Assembly (NCBI RefSeq): GCF_016625195.1
Contig: NZ_JACVUP010000003.1
Span: 186,001 to 250,000 of the forward strand
Length of the DNA: 64,000 bases
From: Erwinia sp. S63
Lineage (GTDB): Bacteria; Pseudomonadota; Gammaproteobacteria; Enterobacterales; Enterobacteriaceae
Direction of reading: 5' to 3'
Shown: positions 35,961 to 44,115 of the stretch, one piece after another
Position numbering within the stretch: position 1 is the stretch's first letter
How the letters are laid out: every line of letters starts with the position of its first letter
Program-made: the position numbers and the translations under genes
The notes under the pieces: generated by a model
Seen by the model: the letters and a program-made list of their open reading frames with translations, nothing else
Told to the model about the DNA's origin: nothing
Database searches by the model: none

Positions 35961-36474
35961 AACACTTCTCCCTCTTATACTGGCGTTGAGCGTCAGCGGC
36001 TGCGGTTTGACGCAGAAAGTATCTGAGGGTACCGCCTCCATAACCAAATCCATTTTTTACAAACAAATACGCACATTGCATCTCGATTTTCGCGCCCGTG
36101 AAGGGGCAAATCGCAACGCGCAGGGCGCAGCGCTCTCTACCGTGGTGCGCATATGGCAGCTAAAGGACAGTAAAGCCTTTGACGCTTCAGACTATCCTTC
36201 GCTGCTTGCTGCTGACAGTCAGGTACTGAAGGCGGATCTGCTGGCACAAAAGGACATCCGCATCCGCCCGGGTGAGTCAGTCAGTATTGATATGCCCATG
36301 GACGATAAAGCGGAGTTCGTGGCGGTGGCTGGCCTATTCCTCTCGCCGGACACTCAGGATGATCAGTGGCGAATCTTACTGACCCGCGATGACCTCGATC
36401 CGGATAACGCGCGCGTGATTGAGCTGGGTGACGGTACCCTGACGCTGGTGGCAGAAAAGGCTAAAAGACCATAA
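35935..36474 (+). CDS. tssJ: T6SS outer-membrane lipoprotein TssJ
   Basis: Outer-membrane end of the TssJLM complex. 179 residues with lipoprotein signal LLPLILALSVSG and lipobox VSGC (Cys near residue 23), followed by Gly-Leu at +2/+3, which permits outer-membrane sorting. The beta-sandwich core has the usual LHLDFRAREGANRNAQGAAL and VVRIWQLKDSKAF segments. Overlaps tssG and shares one base with tssE. Confidence 0.93.
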   Translation: MNRATTAGKTLLPLILALSVSGCGLTQKVSEGTASITKSIFYKQIRTLHLDFRAREGANRNAQGAALSTVVRIWQLKDSKAFDASDYPSLLAADSQVLKADLLAQKDIRIRPGESVSIDMPMDDKAEFVAVAGLFLSPDTQDDQWRILLTRDDLDPDNARVIELGDGTLTLVAEKAKRP

Positions 36475-36914
36475 TGACGCCTTCACTTTACGACATTCTT
36501 TACGGCAATTTCAGTGGTGGGCTGGATCTTGCTGCCGTGAGCGAACGGGACCAGGTCATTCTTTCTGTGCTGGATAATCTGCAGCGCATCCTCAACACCC
36601 GTGCGGGTTCAATTGCACACATCCCCGACTACGGTTTGCCGGATATGACCCGCATTCTGCAGGGGATGCCGGGCACTGCGCACCAACTGATTGACACCTT
36701 TTCAAGTGTGCTGCTGAAGTACGAACCGCGCCTTAAGCGTATTGAGGTGGCATTGCTGGAACAAACGGTGCCAGGCGAATTGCGCTACGCCATTGAAGCC
36801 GAACTCACCGGTATTGGCCTGGTGCGCTACGGCACGGAATTCAAACCAGAGGGAAGAGTGTTGCTACGCCACTTAAAGCAACAGCAGTTAATGGGCAATG
36901 GTTTGACGCGATAA
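36474..36914 (+). CDS. tssE: T6SS baseplate protein TssE (gp25-like)
   Basis: 146-residue gp25-like baseplate protein at the sheath base. It has the family motifs IQRILNTR-like DNLQRILNTRAGS, the conserved DYGLPDM, and a C-terminal gp25 strand region (ELRYAIEAELTG). It starts in the tssJ stop and is followed after 19 bp by the ImpA_N membrane protein. Confidence 0.93.
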   Translation: MTPSLYDILYGNFSGGLDLAAVSERDQVILSVLDNLQRILNTRAGSIAHIPDYGLPDMTRILQGMPGTAHQLIDTFSSVLLKYEPRLKRIEVALLEQTVPGELRYAIEAELTGIGLVRYGTEFKPEGRVLLRHLKQQQLMGNGLTR

Positions 36915-36933
36915 ACAAGGAAGGTTGTTGAAT

Positions 36934-38022
36934 ATGAATCAGGTGATCAAAACCGGTGCAGATCCGCGCACTTTACCGGGCTATGTCCAGTTGCGGGATG
37001 AAATGAGTAAGCTGACGCATCCCGCCCGGCCCGATGTCGATTGGGGCAAAGTGGAGGGACTCACGCTGGGCTTGTTTGAACAAAATGGATTGGAGTTGCA
37101 GAGCGCGGCCTGGTTTACTTTGGCGCGTGCAAACAACGCGGGTTTGAGGGGACTGAATGAAGGCTTGAATCTGATTGAGGCGCTGGTGGTACATCAGTGG
37201 TCGATTTTCTGGCCGCTGGCGATTGATGCGCGCGCCGATATCCTCAGCGTGATGTTCCGACGTTTACAAAGTCTCTACCGTGGCTGGCAGGTGGAGGGCA
37301 GCGAGATGGCGGCGCAGCTATTAGAAACGGAACGACTGCTAATATCCCTGCGTGAAGCGTTGTTGCGTTTTGGTATCAGGGAATTCGCGCAGGCCAATAC
37401 GTTATTGCATCAGGTCAAACACTCAATGTCGCAGCTACAGGAAAGTTCTCTCTCTCCGGCGCAACTTGTTCCGGCAGCATCCAATAGCGTACTGGATAGC
37501 CATCCGACCCGCGTTTATGTGGTTTATCCGGATGCGGATGAGCAGCCAGAAGCGCGTTTACCGCCGTCCTTGAAATCATTTGTCAGTGGTGCCTGCTGCG
37601 CATTGCTGGCAGGTGCATTGGTGTTTGCCTGCGGAACGGGCTACCGGCATCTACATCAGCAGCAGTCAGCCGCGGCTCAGGCATTGCTTGAGCAACAGCG
37701 TAGAGAGAAACAAGCGATACCTTTGGAGCGGCTGGCAAGCTGGCACCGCGGTATGGCGCAGTTGGAAAATATGGCCGAGCAGCTTAACAGTCTGGACAAA
37801 ACTAAAGGCAAGTATCTGACGGTAAGCGAATTGAAAACCGGCATATTTTCGGCGATACAGGCTTTCAACGAACAGATACCGGTTGAAGAACAACTTCGAC
37901 GCTACGCGCAAAGTGAGAATGACCAACTGAATGAAGAAACTCAGACAGAACTGCGGCTGAAGCAACTCATGTTTCGCTTTCAGCTTTTACAGCAGCAAAA
38001 AGCGCAGCCCACGCTGGACTGA
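36934..38022 (+). CDS. ImpA_N-domain membrane protein, TagA/VasL type
   Basis: 362 residues: N-terminal ImpA_N domain (DPRTLPGYVQLRDEMSKLTHPARPDVDW), one membrane helix near 213-235 (SGACCALLAGALVFACGTG), and a coiled, Gln/Glu-rich C-terminal VasL-like region. This layout matches TagA/VasL, TssA-like proteins that stop and hold the sheath at the far membrane in related systems. ATG 36934 with AAGGAAGG before it is preferred to TTG 36925. Last gene of the T6SS block. Confidence 0.85.
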   Translation: MNQVIKTGADPRTLPGYVQLRDEMSKLTHPARPDVDWGKVEGLTLGLFEQNGLELQSAAWFTLARANNAGLRGLNEGLNLIEALVVHQWSIFWPLAIDARADILSVMFRRLQSLYRGWQVEGSEMAAQLLETERLLISLREALLRFGIREFAQANTLLHQVKHSMSQLQESSLSPAQLVPAASNSVLDSHPTRVYVVYPDADEQPEARLPPSLKSFVSGACCALLAGALVFACGTGYRHLHQQQSAAAQALLEQQRREKQAIPLERLASWHRGMAQLENMAEQLNSLDKTKGKYLTVSELKTGIFSAIQAFNEQIPVEEQLRRYAQSENDQLNEETQTELRLKQLMFRFQLLQQQKAQPTLD

Positions 38023-38051
38023 ATTAGCAACCACTCTAAATCAAAGTTGTC

Positions 38052-38135
38052 TTAGGTAGACTTCTGAAATCGCTGTTTGACCGGTAAAAGATATTGAATC
38101 ACAAGGATAATAAGGATAAAAGTTGCACACTGCAT
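38052..38135 (-). CDS. Possible small single-helix membrane protein (tentative)
   Basis: A 27-codon frame from ATG 38135 reads MQCATFILIILVIQYLLP, then KQRFQKST, a hydrophobic helix with a basic tail. The only strong ribosome site (AGGAGGG, 38163-38169 reversed) is one arm of the terminator on the other strand. It sits 6 nt before an ATA codon in the same frame, which would give a 34-residue product. It may be chance. Confidence 0.2.
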   Translation of the reverse strand: MQCATFILIILVIQYLLPVKQRFQKST

Positions 38136-38162
38136 CAACAGGCCGAACAGCGATATTGATAA

Positions 38163-38190
38163 CCCTCCTGGCAACGGAGGGCTTTTTTTT
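38163..38190 (+). terminator. Terminator downstream of the T6SS operon
   Basis: CCCTCC, 7-nt loop, GGAGGG, C, then eight T. It lies about 140 bp after the last T6SS stop and is the first plausible terminator there. Confidence 0.8.
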
Positions 38191-38324
38191 ATTGTTTTCT
38201 GAACATAAAAAAACCGCCTCAAACCTGCCAACCATGATGCAAAAGAGTGCCACTGCCATGGCAAGCAATCTGCATCGGCCACGATGCATAAGTTAACTGA
38301 GTTTCAACGTTGGCGGAGTAAGGA

Positions 38325-38714
38325 ATGAGCGCAAAAGTTTGGTTAGTGGATGAGGATTTGTCAGTGCGTGAATCACTGGGTTTTGTGCTGAAAGCCATCG
38401 AATATGAAGTGGCCGATTTTGCTGATATCGCGTCGTTTGCTGCCGCAGTGCACAACGATGAACCCTTACAAGGCTGCTTGCTGGTGGATGTGCCAACCGC
38501 AGACGCGAATGAACTGAACGTCATGGTGAACTTAACTGCTCGTCATGCTTTGCTACCAATTGTCATCATGACCGATCAGGATAACGTTGAGGCCTGTCGC
38601 CATGCGTTTTCCGAAAGCATGTTTGCCATTTTCTCTAAGCCGCTGGAGATTGAACCGCTGCTCGAGACCTTGCATCAAGCCATGCAGGAAAGTGAGAAAC
38701 GCGCCCAGCCATAG
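38325..38714 (+). CDS. Stand-alone response regulator receiver domain protein
   Basis: 129 residues, a complete FixJ-like receiver with no output domain. Acidic pocket D9-E10-D11, predicted phosphorylation site D55 (GCLLVDVP), Thr83 (IMTD) and Lys105 (FSKP) are all present, so phosphotransfer chemistry is plausible. No histidine kinase is encoded nearby. GGAG and AGGA precede the ATG. It stands just after the T6SS terminator; a regulatory link to the T6SS is possible but not shown. Confidence 0.8.
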   Translation: MSAKVWLVDEDLSVRESLGFVLKAIEYEVADFADIASFAAAVHNDEPLQGCLLVDVPTADANELNVMVNLTARHALLPIVIMTDQDNVEACRHAFSESMFAIFSKPLEIEPLLETLHQAMQESEKRAQP

Positions 38715-38735
38715 CGGACGCGTAATGCACGGAAA

Positions 38736-39515
38736 TTAATTATGCGCGATGTGTTCGCCGCGCACTCGCCTTGATGCCACAAAACACAGCAGCGGAACTG
38801 GCAAGGTAAACAACAGCAGCAACCACAGCAGCACATAAACCGCGTCTACGCCGTCATTTTGCAGATTGTTATAAAGCTGAACCGGCATGCCTTGCGGGAA
38901 ATAGGCGAAAATCATAACAATGCCGAATTCACCCATGGCGCGCACCCATGCTAAAGCCGTTGCAGAGGCTAAACCTGGTGCGGCCAGCGGAACCGACAAA
39001 CGCCAAAATCCTTGCCACGGTGAGGCACCTAAGGTACGACCGGCATCCAGAATATCTTGCGGAACGCCCGCAAAAGCGGAACGTGCAGTGGTAATGAAGT
39101 AGGGCAGTGCACCGTACCATTGCGCCAGAATAAACGCGGCAGGATTGTTAACCAGCGTCCAGCCGAATTTCCCCAGTAATTCCCCCGGAACACTATAAGG
39201 TCCGTAAGCGCTCACCAGTAAAATCCCCATTGCCAGCGGAGGCGTCAGTAATGGAATCATCACCAACAGTTCCACAATGGCGCGCGCGCGGCCCTTTGCC
39301 TGCGACAACCACCACGCCACCGGCAATCCGCTGATAAAGATCAACAGCAGCGCAATCGCGCCCAAACCTAAAGAGGTGGTGATGGCACTGCCATCGCCCC
39401 AGGCGAGGTCCATATGCTGCCATTGCGTGACGCCAATCAGGGTGACGAATGGCACTGCCAGCAACAACAGTGCTGGCAGTGACAACCAAAGCGCGGTGGC
39501 GTGACCGGTCTTCAT
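38736..39515 (-). CDS. Molybdate/tungstate-type ABC transporter permease
   Basis: 259 residues with about six membrane helices and the ModB/WtpB/CysT-type EAA motif (DAGRTLGASPWQGFWRLSVPLAAPGLASATALAWVRAMGEFG). It starts in the stop of the binding-protein gene (TAATG), so the two are coupled. No ATPase gene follows, since the next gene downstream lies on the opposite strand. Substrate is inferred from the binding protein and the ModE-like site upstream. Confidence 0.85.
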   Translation of the reverse strand: MKTGHATALWLSLPALLLLAVPFVTLIGVTQWQHMDLAWGDGSAITTSLGLGAIALLLIFISGLPVAWWLSQAKGRARAIVELLVMIPLLTPPLAMGILLVSAYGPYSVPGELLGKFGWTLVNNPAAFILAQWYGALPYFITTARSAFAGVPQDILDAGRTLGASPWQGFWRLSVPLAAPGLASATALAWVRAMGEFGIVMIFAYFPQGMPVQLYNNLQNDGVDAVYVLLWLLLLFTLPVPLLCFVASRRVRGEHIAHN

Positions 39516-40438
39516 TACTGATAAACAGCTCCGCCTTTCGGTGCGGCGTAACCATTCTGTTTAAACAGCGCCTGACCTGGCTGGCTCAGCATGAAATCGA
39601 CAAAGGCTTTACCCGCCGCCGCACCGTGCGGGGCGTTTTTCAGCACTGCTGCGTAGTAAACCAGCGGTTGAGTGTGCAGCACTTTATCTTTGCCCGCGCT
39701 GTCTTTGACGCTGAAGCTGACGGTGTCATACCACTGTTTTGCCATGTCTGGATTGCTCAGGTTGATCTCATCCGGCAGCGCCACATAAGGCAGATGCGCA
39801 GAAATCACTTCACTCTCATAACCTGCCGCGGCATCCACCTGACCGCTCTCGAGACGAGCCAGCAGGCCACCTTCAAGGTGGGTCTGGGCTGGGTTTTGGT
39901 AGCCACCGAGAATTTTATCGGCGATGCCTGGTTGCTTGTAATACTTCTCAGCCAGCAGCAGGGTAAAGATAATATTTTGGCCTTTTGGATCGTTGATCGG
40001 GTCAGTACGCCCGAACTTAATGCCCGGTGTCGCCAGCACTTTCAGCCAACTGGCATCTGCGCCTTTGGCCTGTGCGAACTGCTGGGCAAATTTGCCTTTC
40101 GGGCTGTACGCCACCACCATGCTGGTGCTGGCAACCGGTACGGCATCATCAATCAATCCAGCATCTTTTAAGATCTGCATCGGGCCCGGCGTGATGGAGA
40201 CGAACACGTCAGCGGTGATTTTTTTACTCGCCAGCAGACGTGCCATGCCGTATGCACCCTGGCCTTGCCCTTCATATTTTCCGTCGTTCTGTTTAGCAAA
40301 GGCTGGACCTAAAGACTGGTCCATCACTTTTCCCATCGAACCGGCATAAGTTACGCGAATATCGGTATTGGCTTGTGCCTGCAGGCTGAGGCCCGCGGCG
40401 GCGGTTAACATCAATGCTGTGAGGTATCTGACTTGCAT
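39515..40438 (-). CDS. Molybdate/tungstate-type substrate-binding protein (ModA/WtpA-like)
   Basis: 307 residues with a cleavable Sec signal (MLTAAAGLSLQAQANT). The mature part starts with the oxyanion-binding type IRVTYAGSMGKVMD and contains ADVFVSITPGPMQIL and FGRTDPINDPKGQNIIF, motifs seen in WtpA/ModA class III proteins that bind molybdate or tungstate. It is preceded by a ModE-like palindrome, which supports this substrate. Sulfate or another oxyanion is the alternative. Confidence 0.82.
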   Translation of the reverse strand: MQVRYLTALMLTAAAGLSLQAQANTDIRVTYAGSMGKVMDQSLGPAFAKQNDGKYEGQGQGAYGMARLLASKKITADVFVSITPGPMQILKDAGLIDDAVPVASTSMVVAYSPKGKFAQQFAQAKGADASWLKVLATPGIKFGRTDPINDPKGQNIIFTLLLAEKYYKQPGIADKILGGYQNPAQTHLEGGLLARLESGQVDAAAGYESEVISAHLPYVALPDEINLSNPDMAKQWYDTVSFSVKDSAGKDKVLHTQPLVYYAAVLKNAPHGAAAGKAFVDFMLSQPGQALFKQNGYAAPKGGAVYQ

Positions 40439-40447
40439 TCCCTTTCT

Positions 40448-40471
40448 CGCTATATAATTAGGTAGATAACG
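40448..40471 (-). promoter_or_regulatory. ModE-like operator
   Basis: CGCTATATA, 6-bp spacer, TAGATAACG: an inverted repeat with 7 of 9 bases matching between arms. The size and bases agree with the ModE operator of E. coli modA as I recall it (CGTTATATT-N6-TACATAACG). It lies 10-33 bp before the binding-protein ATG, where a bound repressor would block transcription. Confidence 0.7.
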
Positions 40472-40526
40472 ATTATCGGAAATTGTGCAATCAGTGCAAG
40501 CTGAAATCTGTTGCGAAATATGGGGA

Positions 40527-40546
40527 TAGCCCGCCGGAGCGGGCTA
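40527..40546 (-). terminator. Hairpin after the DsbA-like gene
   Basis: TAGCCCGC, 4-nt loop, GCGGGCTA: a perfect 8-bp stem just after the stop of the DsbA-like gene on the - strand. The following bases are only moderately T-rich, so it is a likely but not ideal terminator. Confidence 0.6.
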
Positions 40547-40552
40547 ACGACA

Positions 40553-41113
40553 TCAGGCGAGAATGCGCTGAGCCCAGGATTCAATATCATCACCGCTACC
40601 CATATCCAACTGCACCAGCCCGTTGGTGATAAAGGTGGGTGAGACGTGAATACCGTTCTGGCGCGAATACTTGCAGTGCCACTTGATTTCATTTTGCAGC
40701 TCGGCGCGCAGGAACGGCGCATGGGCATCGATACCGCTATATTGTTGCAAACGATCAAGAATTTGGTGCGGTGTGGCGTCCATGTTCGGCCCATGACTGT
40801 GATCGGTGAACTCAAACTCTTCACGATGATCGGCGACCGCCTGCAGCACACGTTTTGCAGCGGCTTTGCCCTCTGGCAAAGTGGAAGCGGCGAGGATGTA
40901 ACGAACGATCAGCCCGGAATACATATGCCACGGCTGGGATTGCAGCCGAATCTTCAGCGTCATCTTATCTTCCCCAACCAATGCCAGCAGCGCATCCAGT
41001 TTATTAAAGGCACGGACTGAGAACGGACAGGTGGGTTCCAGAAACACTTCAAACACTTTGGGGCCGTGACCCCAGACTAATGGATCGGCGTGTAAAGCAG
41101 TGGTTTGACTCAT
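40553..41113 (-). CDS. DsbA-family thioredoxin-fold protein
   Basis: 186 residues, thioredoxin-like fold of the DsbA type with inserted helical domain. The active-site position reads EPTCPFS, so only one Cys (C29) is present instead of CxxC. A Thr-cis-Pro-like VSPTFITNG is found near residue 155. No signal peptide, so it is probably cytoplasmic. The start at 41113 leaves proper spacing from AGGGA; the ATG at 41119 touches it. A role in thiol oxidation or peroxide chemistry is plausible; no specific function is known to me. Confidence 0.75.
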   Translation of the reverse strand: MSQTTALHADPLVWGHGPKVFEVFLEPTCPFSVRAFNKLDALLALVGEDKMTLKIRLQSQPWHMYSGLIVRYILAASTLPEGKAAAKRVLQAVADHREEFEFTDHSHGPNMDATPHQILDRLQQYSGIDAHAPFLRAELQNEIKWHCKYSRQNGIHVSPTFITNGLVQLDMGSGDDIESWAQRILA

Positions 41114-41401
41114 ATTCATTCCCTGTTGCGAGGTTAAACGTTGTTCTACTTTGGCAAAGCCCGACGACGACAGCCAGCTTAGGTTTATGCTTTTTTGTTA
41201 CAAGGACAATTGCGGTCGACAGCATGACGCAAAATAAAAATCATTTTATAGATCCGTTAACTACAAGAATGTCCGCTGTTCCGGCATTTGCTCAGAAAAT
41301 AAACGGCTATAGTTATGCCAGCTTTGTTCTCTTTTTGTGCGGTCAGCGCCGCACGTTTTATTCATTTGCCTGGAGCCAATAGATAAGCAACGAGGTTCAA
41401 T
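41114..41401. promoter_or_regulatory. Divergent intergenic region, no gene seen
   Basis: 288 bp between the DsbA-like gene (-) and the small unknown gene (+). Frames in it are weak and overlap its neighbours. Promoters for both sides should lie here, but none stands out. Confidence 0.3.
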
Positions 41402-41671
41402 GTGTTTGCCGAAATATCCTGGAAAATCATCCATCAGGTCATTAACCAGACCATCGCGGAGATGGTGGATGAGCAGCAAACGTTGGATGTGATAACCCTG
41501 CGTAGACGGTTGCGTGAAATGGCCGAAAACGAGACAGATGAAGAGATGGTGCTGTGTTACTGGCAAGCCAGCAAAGTGCTGACGCGCTTGCCGGCCACAG
41601 TAACAGCCAGCCAGTTGGTTGAAGCGGCACGCCACGCTTTTCGCAGCCCGCTCAATCATGATCCGCTTTAA
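41402..41671 (+). CDS. Small protein of unknown function
   Basis: 89 residues, GTG start after GAGG at about 41392. Charged, helical, with no membrane helix (WKIIHQVINQTIAEMVDEQQ; LRRRLREMAENETDEEMVLCYWQASKVL). I do not recognise the family. Codon use looks like its neighbours. Confidence 0.55.
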   Translation: MFAEISWKIIHQVINQTIAEMVDEQQTLDVITLRRRLREMAENETDEEMVLCYWQASKVLTRLPATVTASQLVEAARHAFRSPLNHDPL

Positions 41672-41781
41672 CCCTAAATGCTTTTCTTACAAATCGCGGA
41701 TAATTGATTGATTTATCTTCATAATCCTGGCGTACGCTCTGCTAGACTAGTGAGTCGAAAACGCTGAAACAGAGGACAGTA

Positions 41782-42798
41782 ATGAAAATCAAAAGTTATG
41801 CCGCGATGAATGCAGGCGATGCGCTGGTGCCTTTTGAGTATGAGGCCGGTCCGCTGGCAGCTGAAGAGGTACAGGTTGAGGTCGATTACTGTGGCGTCTG
41901 CCACTCTGACCTGTCGATGATTGATAACGAATGGGGCATCTCCTCGTTTCCAGTGATCGCGGGCCATGAAGTGATTGGTCGCATCAGTGCGTTGGGTGAT
42001 GCCGCGCAAAACAAAGGACTGAAAGTCGGTCAGCGTGTGGGCATTGGCTGGACAGCGAAAAGCTGCCAGCACTGTAATGCCTGTATCAACGGCGAGCAGG
42101 TCAACTGCGAAAATGGTTCTGTTCCCACCATCATGAACAAAGGTGGTTTCGCCAGCCATCTGCGTGCGGACTGGCAATGGGTGATTCCACTGCCAGAATC
42201 CATGGATATTACCACTGCCGGCCCACTGCTGTGCGGGGGTATTACCGTATTCAAACCGCTGCTGATGCATAACATCAATGCCACCAGTCGTGTGGGCGTG
42301 ATCGGCATCGGCGGCCTTGGTCATATGGCGCTCAAACTGCTGCGTGCGATGGGTGCGGAAGTGACCGCGTTCAGTTCCAACGCCAGTAAAACCGAATCCA
42401 TCCTGGCGATGGGTGCCGATCGCGTGGTAAATAGCCGCGATCCGCAGGCGCTGAATGCGCTGGCAGGTCAGTTTGATCTGATCATTAGCACCGTTGCAGT
42501 AGACCTAGACTGGCAGCCGTACTTCCAGGCGCTGGCACCGCACGGTAAATTCCACACCGTGGGTGCCGTGATGAAGCCATTTGAAGTTCCGGCTTTCAGC
42601 CTAATCATGGGCGACCGTGCCGTGACCGGTTCTTCTACCGGTTCACCGGGCCAATTGCGTACCCTGATGAAACTGGCTTCTCGCACTGACGTCGCGCCAA
42701 CAGTCGAAGCGTTCCCGATGTCGAAAATCAACGACGCGCTGGATCATGTCCGCGCCGGTAAGGCGAATTATCGCGTGGTGCTGAAAGCGGATTTCTAA
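41782..42798 (+). CDS. ahr: NADPH-dependent aldehyde reductase Ahr-like (copy 1)
   Basis: 338-residue zinc-dependent medium-chain alcohol dehydrogenase, very close along its length to E. coli Ahr (YjgB), which reduces many aldehydes to alcohols. Catalytic zinc site C37/H62/E63 ([16 protein letters not shown]), structural zinc C95, C98, C101, C109, and the nucleotide-binding GIGGLG near 175. The next gene is a paralogue sharing most residues. GAGGACAG precedes the ATG. Confidence 0.9.
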   Translation: MKIKSYAAMNAGDALVPFEYEAGPLAAEEVQVEVDYCGVCHSDLSMIDNEWGISSFPVIAGHEVIGRISALGDAAQNKGLKVGQRVGIGWTAKSCQHCNACINGEQVNCENGSVPTIMNKGGFASHLRADWQWVIPLPESMDITTAGPLLCGGITVFKPLLMHNINATSRVGVIGIGGLGHMALKLLRAMGAEVTAFSSNASKTESILAMGADRVVNSRDPQALNALAGQFDLIISTVAVDLDWQPYFQALAPHGKFHTVGAVMKPFEVPAFSLIMGDRAVTGSSTGSPGQLRTLMKLASRTDVAPTVEAFPMSKINDALDHVRAGKANYRVVLKADF

Positions 42799-43055
42799 CA
42801 TGGCGATAGGGTCGGCAGCCATGCTCTTGTAATTTCAATGTCAGATGATGGTCCGACTATTGCGTTGCAGTGCAGCCATGCCGACATTGAGTCTTACGGT
42901 GCGCATCATGCGCACCGATTCTTCTCCCCTCCATTCTTAAGCTGCATCGTCCTTCCAAACAGCATTCACCTTACTAATAACCTGATTATTCAGCATTATA
43001 TTGCTCATCACTTTGCTACTCTGGTGCTCTATCGAGCAAAACCCCGAGGACAGCG
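42799..43055 (+). promoter_or_regulatory. Spacer between the two ahr copies, with hairpin
   Basis: 257 bp with no gene. It contains the hairpin GGTGCGCA-TCA-TGCGCACC at 42898-42916, followed by a mild pyrimidine run, and ends in CGAGGACAG before the second ATG. The same stem follows copy 2. Confidence 0.5.
42898..42916 (+). terminator. Hairpin after ahr copy 1
   Basis: GGTGCGCA, loop TCA, TGCGCACC, then GATTCTTCTCCC. Perfect 8-bp stem but weak T tract. Confidence 0.5.
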
Positions 43056-44072
43056 ATGAAAATTTCCAGCTATGCCGCTCTGCAAGCGGGTGAGGCGCTA
43101 GTGCCTTATGAATATGATGCCGGCCCGCTGGCAGCGGAAGACGTGCAGGTTCAAGTCGATTACTGCGGCGTGTGCCATTCCGATTTGTCGATGATCGATA
43201 ACGAGTGGGGCGGTTCACGTTATCCGTTGATTGCCGGACATGAAGTGATTGGTCGCGTTGTGGCGCTGGGAGAGGCAGCGCAGAACAAAGGGCTCAGCAT
43301 CGGGCAACGCGTCGGTATCGGCTGGACAGCAAAAAGCTGCCATCACTGTGATGCCTGCATCGCAGGCGATCAGGTGAACTGCGAAAATGGCAAAGTCTCC
43401 ACCATCAATAACCGCGGCGGTTTTGCCAGCCATCTGCGTGCCAACTGGCAATGGGTGATTCCACTGCCTGAGACGCTGGAGCTGGCCTCTGCGGGTCCGT
43501 TGCTGTGTGGTGGCATCACGGTATTCAAACCGTTATTGATGCATAACATCAACGCCACCAGCCGCGTCGGGGTGATTGGAATTGGCGGACTAGGGCACAT
43601 GGCGATTAAGCTGCTGCGTGCGATGGGTGCGGAAGTCACCGCATTTAGCTCCAATGCCAGCAAAACTGACTCCATTCTGGCGATGGGCGCCAATCGGGTG
43701 GTAAACAGCCGCGATGCGGAAGCCCTGAATGCATTAACTGGTCAGTTTGATTTGATCATCAGCACCGTTGCCGTGGATTTAGACTGGAAGCCCTACTACC
43801 AGGCACTGGCGCGGCAAGGCAAGTTCCACACGGTGGGCGCGGTGATGAAGCCGTTTGAGGTTCCGGCATTCAGTTTGATTGTCGGCGATCGTGCGCTAAC
43901 CGGATCTTCAACCGGTTCTCCCGCTCAGCTACGTACCTTGCTCAAGTTAGCCGCCCGCGTGGATATCGCTCCACAGGTGGAGGAATTTCCGATGTCGCAG
44001 GTGAATGCCGCGTTAGAACATGTGAGAGCGGGAAAAGCCCATTATCGGGTGGTACTCAAAGCGGATTTTTAA
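43056..44072 (+). CDS. NADPH-dependent aldehyde reductase Ahr-like (copy 2)
   Basis: 338 residues, same length as copy 1 and similar throughout with all zinc and NADP motifs kept ([33 protein letters not shown]). Differences are spread evenly and mostly conservative, so both copies should be active and the duplication is not recent. They may have separated in substrate range or regulation, since each has its own spacer and hairpin. Confidence 0.88.
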   Translation: MKISSYAALQAGEALVPYEYDAGPLAAEDVQVQVDYCGVCHSDLSMIDNEWGGSRYPLIAGHEVIGRVVALGEAAQNKGLSIGQRVGIGWTAKSCHHCDACIAGDQVNCENGKVSTINNRGGFASHLRANWQWVIPLPETLELASAGPLLCGGITVFKPLLMHNINATSRVGVIGIGGLGHMAIKLLRAMGAEVTAFSSNASKTDSILAMGANRVVNSRDAEALNALTGQFDLIISTVAVDLDWKPYYQALARQGKFHTVGAVMKPFEVPAFSLIVGDRALTGSSTGSPAQLRTLLKLAARVDIAPQVEEFPMSQVNAALEHVRAGKAHYRVVLKADF

Positions 44073-44090
44073 GTCTCGCTGACGAGATGA

Positions 44091-44110
44091 GGTGCGCATC
44101 CTTGCGCACC
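44091..44110. terminator. Bidirectional hairpin between ahr copy 2 and PepSY gene
   Basis: GGTGCGCA, loop TCCT, TGCGCACC. Same stem as after copy 1. It lies between two converging genes, so it could serve both. Confidence 0.55.
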
Positions 44111-44115
44111 AACCC

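Noticed and set aside
39449..40171. 240-codon open frame on the + strand
   Set aside because: Antisense to the binding-protein and permease genes, no domain recognised.
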